From Akkermansiaceae bacterium UBA985 (GTDB lineage Bacteria; Verrucomicrobiota; Verrucomicrobiia; Verrucomicrobiales; Akkermansiaceae): a DNA stretch of 7,235 nt. Positions within the stretch are counted from its first letter, which is position 1. Every line of letters starts with the position of its first letter. The notes below the pieces were generated by a model that was not told the origin of the DNA, searched no databases, and worked only from the letters and a program-made list of their open reading frames with translations. Both the position numbers and the translations under genes were made by a program. Location: assembly GCA_002292185.1 (NCBI GenBank), contig DBBL01000046.1, positions 1 through 7,235 on the forward strand. The letters are read 5' to 3'. Of the stretch, positions 6,158 to 7,235 are shown one piece after another.

Positions 6158-6190
6158 GTGCGCTAACCGCATGCTTGAGGTGAGCCAACT

Positions 6191-7235
6191 TCATGAAGCC
6201 ACACGGGCCCTGAGCCAGCTGCGCATGGCATCCGCACTCATTACCGCGGGATTACCAAAATCCTCTTCCCCAGCTGCCTCCAGCTCAGGAGGCAAGTGAT
6301 CGATCACCTTTTCTAGATCGCGATAATCCTTGATCTCCTCACGAAGCACAGCACCCATCGCTGCGGCATCGCCCTGAGCAAATCCATATTTCCTGACCTG
6401 CTTTTCTAAGCCAAACAACAAGGTTTCCCATGTCGTCATCGGCCCTTGAGTGATGGATGCTGATTCTGCCGCCGAATCAATAAAGGCAAACGGCACCTGC
6501 CGAATGTCTACCCCTCGCTTAAGCGCTGCTAATATCCAGTCAGTATCAAATGAGAAATCGTAAACGGTCGGCTCAGCAATGATCTCCTTGAGCAAGCCAC
6601 TGTCGTAAAGTTTGAATGCTGCCTGAGTATCTAGAATCCCTTGAGAAAAAACCGCATGCCCAATCATGCGCTGCATGTGGCGAAGAACTTTAATGCCAAT
6701 GCCCCACCGTGCTCCCTCTTTGACCAAGACTGAATCTGCGTGCTTTCGATCACCAAGCACGACGGGCGCGCCAGCATCGATATAAGGCTGTAACAATAAA
6801 CCAATCTGACCGAGGTGCACCGAATTATCAGCATCGGTATAAATCACCGCATCCGCGCTCTCATTGATCGCACCCATAGCACCTAGGATAATCGCCCCCG
6901 CCTTACGTGAATCATCAGCGCTAGCGAGATCATGCAGGGGCCCGTCACTTGCGGGCAGGACATCAGCGAGTGATAATACACTCACTTTGTCTCCAAGCGG
7001 GTGCTCGCTCGCTACTCGCCGAGCGATTTCACCACTGCCGTGTGGACAGCCATCATCAACGGCATAGAGATGCCAATCGATTTTGGAATCCTTTGCTGCC
7101 CACTCCAGCTGCTCGAGCTTCGCAACGAGAGAATCCTCCCCGTTAGGGTTATCCTTACTCTTAGGCTGCAGGCGATTCTGCTCACCCCACATCGCAAAAA
7201 CAACGGCGACCTTGCGTGCCTGCTGGTTTTCAATC
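6191..7235 (-). CDS. family 2 (GT-A fold) glycosyltransferase, 5'-partial
   Basis: This is a sugar transferase using a nucleotide-activated donor. The frame stays open to the right edge: upstream of the ATG at 7192 the codons read IENQQARKVAVVFA. This includes the expected first beta strand, so that ATG is internal and the true start lies outside. Counting from the first visible residue (347 in all), the signs are VDDG (59-62) followed by CPHGSG, RKAGAI, the metal-binding DAD in YTDADNS (134-136), VVLGDRK (159-164), DTQAAFKLY (202-210) and FDTDW (229-233). The order and the DTQ-x-FKLY and RQVPF phrases resemble the polyprenyl-phosphate mannose or glucose synthase branch of GT2 (DPM1/ALG5-like). 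There is no transmembrane segment. The loop after the first strand and the stretch before RKAGAI are longer than usual, and about 80 acidic residues-containing C-terminal positions follow the fold. Donor and acceptor are unknown. Confidence 0.85.
   Translation of the reverse strand, partial: IENQQARKVAVVFAMWGEQNRLQPKSKDNPNGEDSLVAKLEQLEWAAKDSKIDWHLYAVDDGCPHGSGEIARRVASEHPLGDKVSVLSLADVLPASDGPLHDLASADDSRKAGAIILGAMGAINESADAVIYTDADNSVHLGQIGLLLQPYIDAGAPVVLGDRKHADSVLVKEGARWGIGIKVLRHMQRMIGHAVFSQGILDTQAAFKLYDSGLLKEIIAEPTVYDFSFDTDWILAALKRGVDIRQVPFAFIDSAAESASITQGPMTTWETLLFGLEKQVRKYGFAQGDAAAMGAVLREEIKDYRDLEKVIDHLPPELEAAGEEDFGNPAVMSADAMRSWLRARVAS

Noticed and set aside
6189..6198. Ten-base palindrome CTTCATGAAG over the glycosyltransferase stop
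   Set aside because: It has no loop to form a hairpin and overlaps coding sequence; a single palindrome of this size is expected by chance.

Overview
The window looks like ordinary chromosome from a Gram-negative bacterium. It has lipid A synthesis (lpxA), the MEP isoprenoid pathway (ispF), Sec-type signal peptides and a periplasmic-type FKBP. The mix of proteins, including a SUMF1-domain protein, a minimal cell-wall amidase and an Ala/Pro-rich FKBP, together with roughly balanced base composition and almost no Shine-Dalgarno motifs, suggests the PVC group, most likely Verrucomicrobiota. That placement is an inference from general resemblance. No rRNA or other marker is present to fix it. I see no tRNA, rRNA, CRISPR array, insertion sequence, prophage gene or attachment site.

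Left third (1-2297, + strand): the 3' part of a SUMF1/formylglycine-generating-enzyme-like protein cut by the window edge, an exported protein of unknown function with an Ig-like N-terminal half, and a secreted N-acetylmuramoyl-L-alanine amidase. Gaps of 42 and 35 bases suggest co-transcription.

Middle (2315-5101, - strand): in transcription order, a UPF0173 metallo-beta-lactamase-fold hydrolase, ispF, radC and lpxA, with gaps of 51, 11 and 82 bases. The amidase and lpxA converge with only 17 bases between their stop codons and no clear terminator. A strong intrinsic terminator at 5180-5214 separates this group from the gene upstream.

Right part (5273-7235, - strand): a periplasmic FKBP-type peptidyl-prolyl isomerase and a GT-A-fold family 2 glycosyltransferase that runs off the right edge. 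The 120-base gap between them holds a hairpin and a plausible promoter for the FKBP gene.

Most genes serve the cell envelope. LpxA starts lipid A synthesis, IspF feeds the polyprenyl carriers needed for wall and polysaccharide synthesis, the amidase trims peptidoglycan, the FKBP folds exported proteins, and the glycosyltransferase may build a surface or lipid-linked sugar. RadC is the exception. I found no convincing new multi-gene system. The points worth a second look are the cysteine-less SUMF1 domain, the unknown exported protein beside the amidase, the near absence of Shine-Dalgarno sites, the LpxA acyl-chain ruler residue, and small repeat and hairpin structures between genes.
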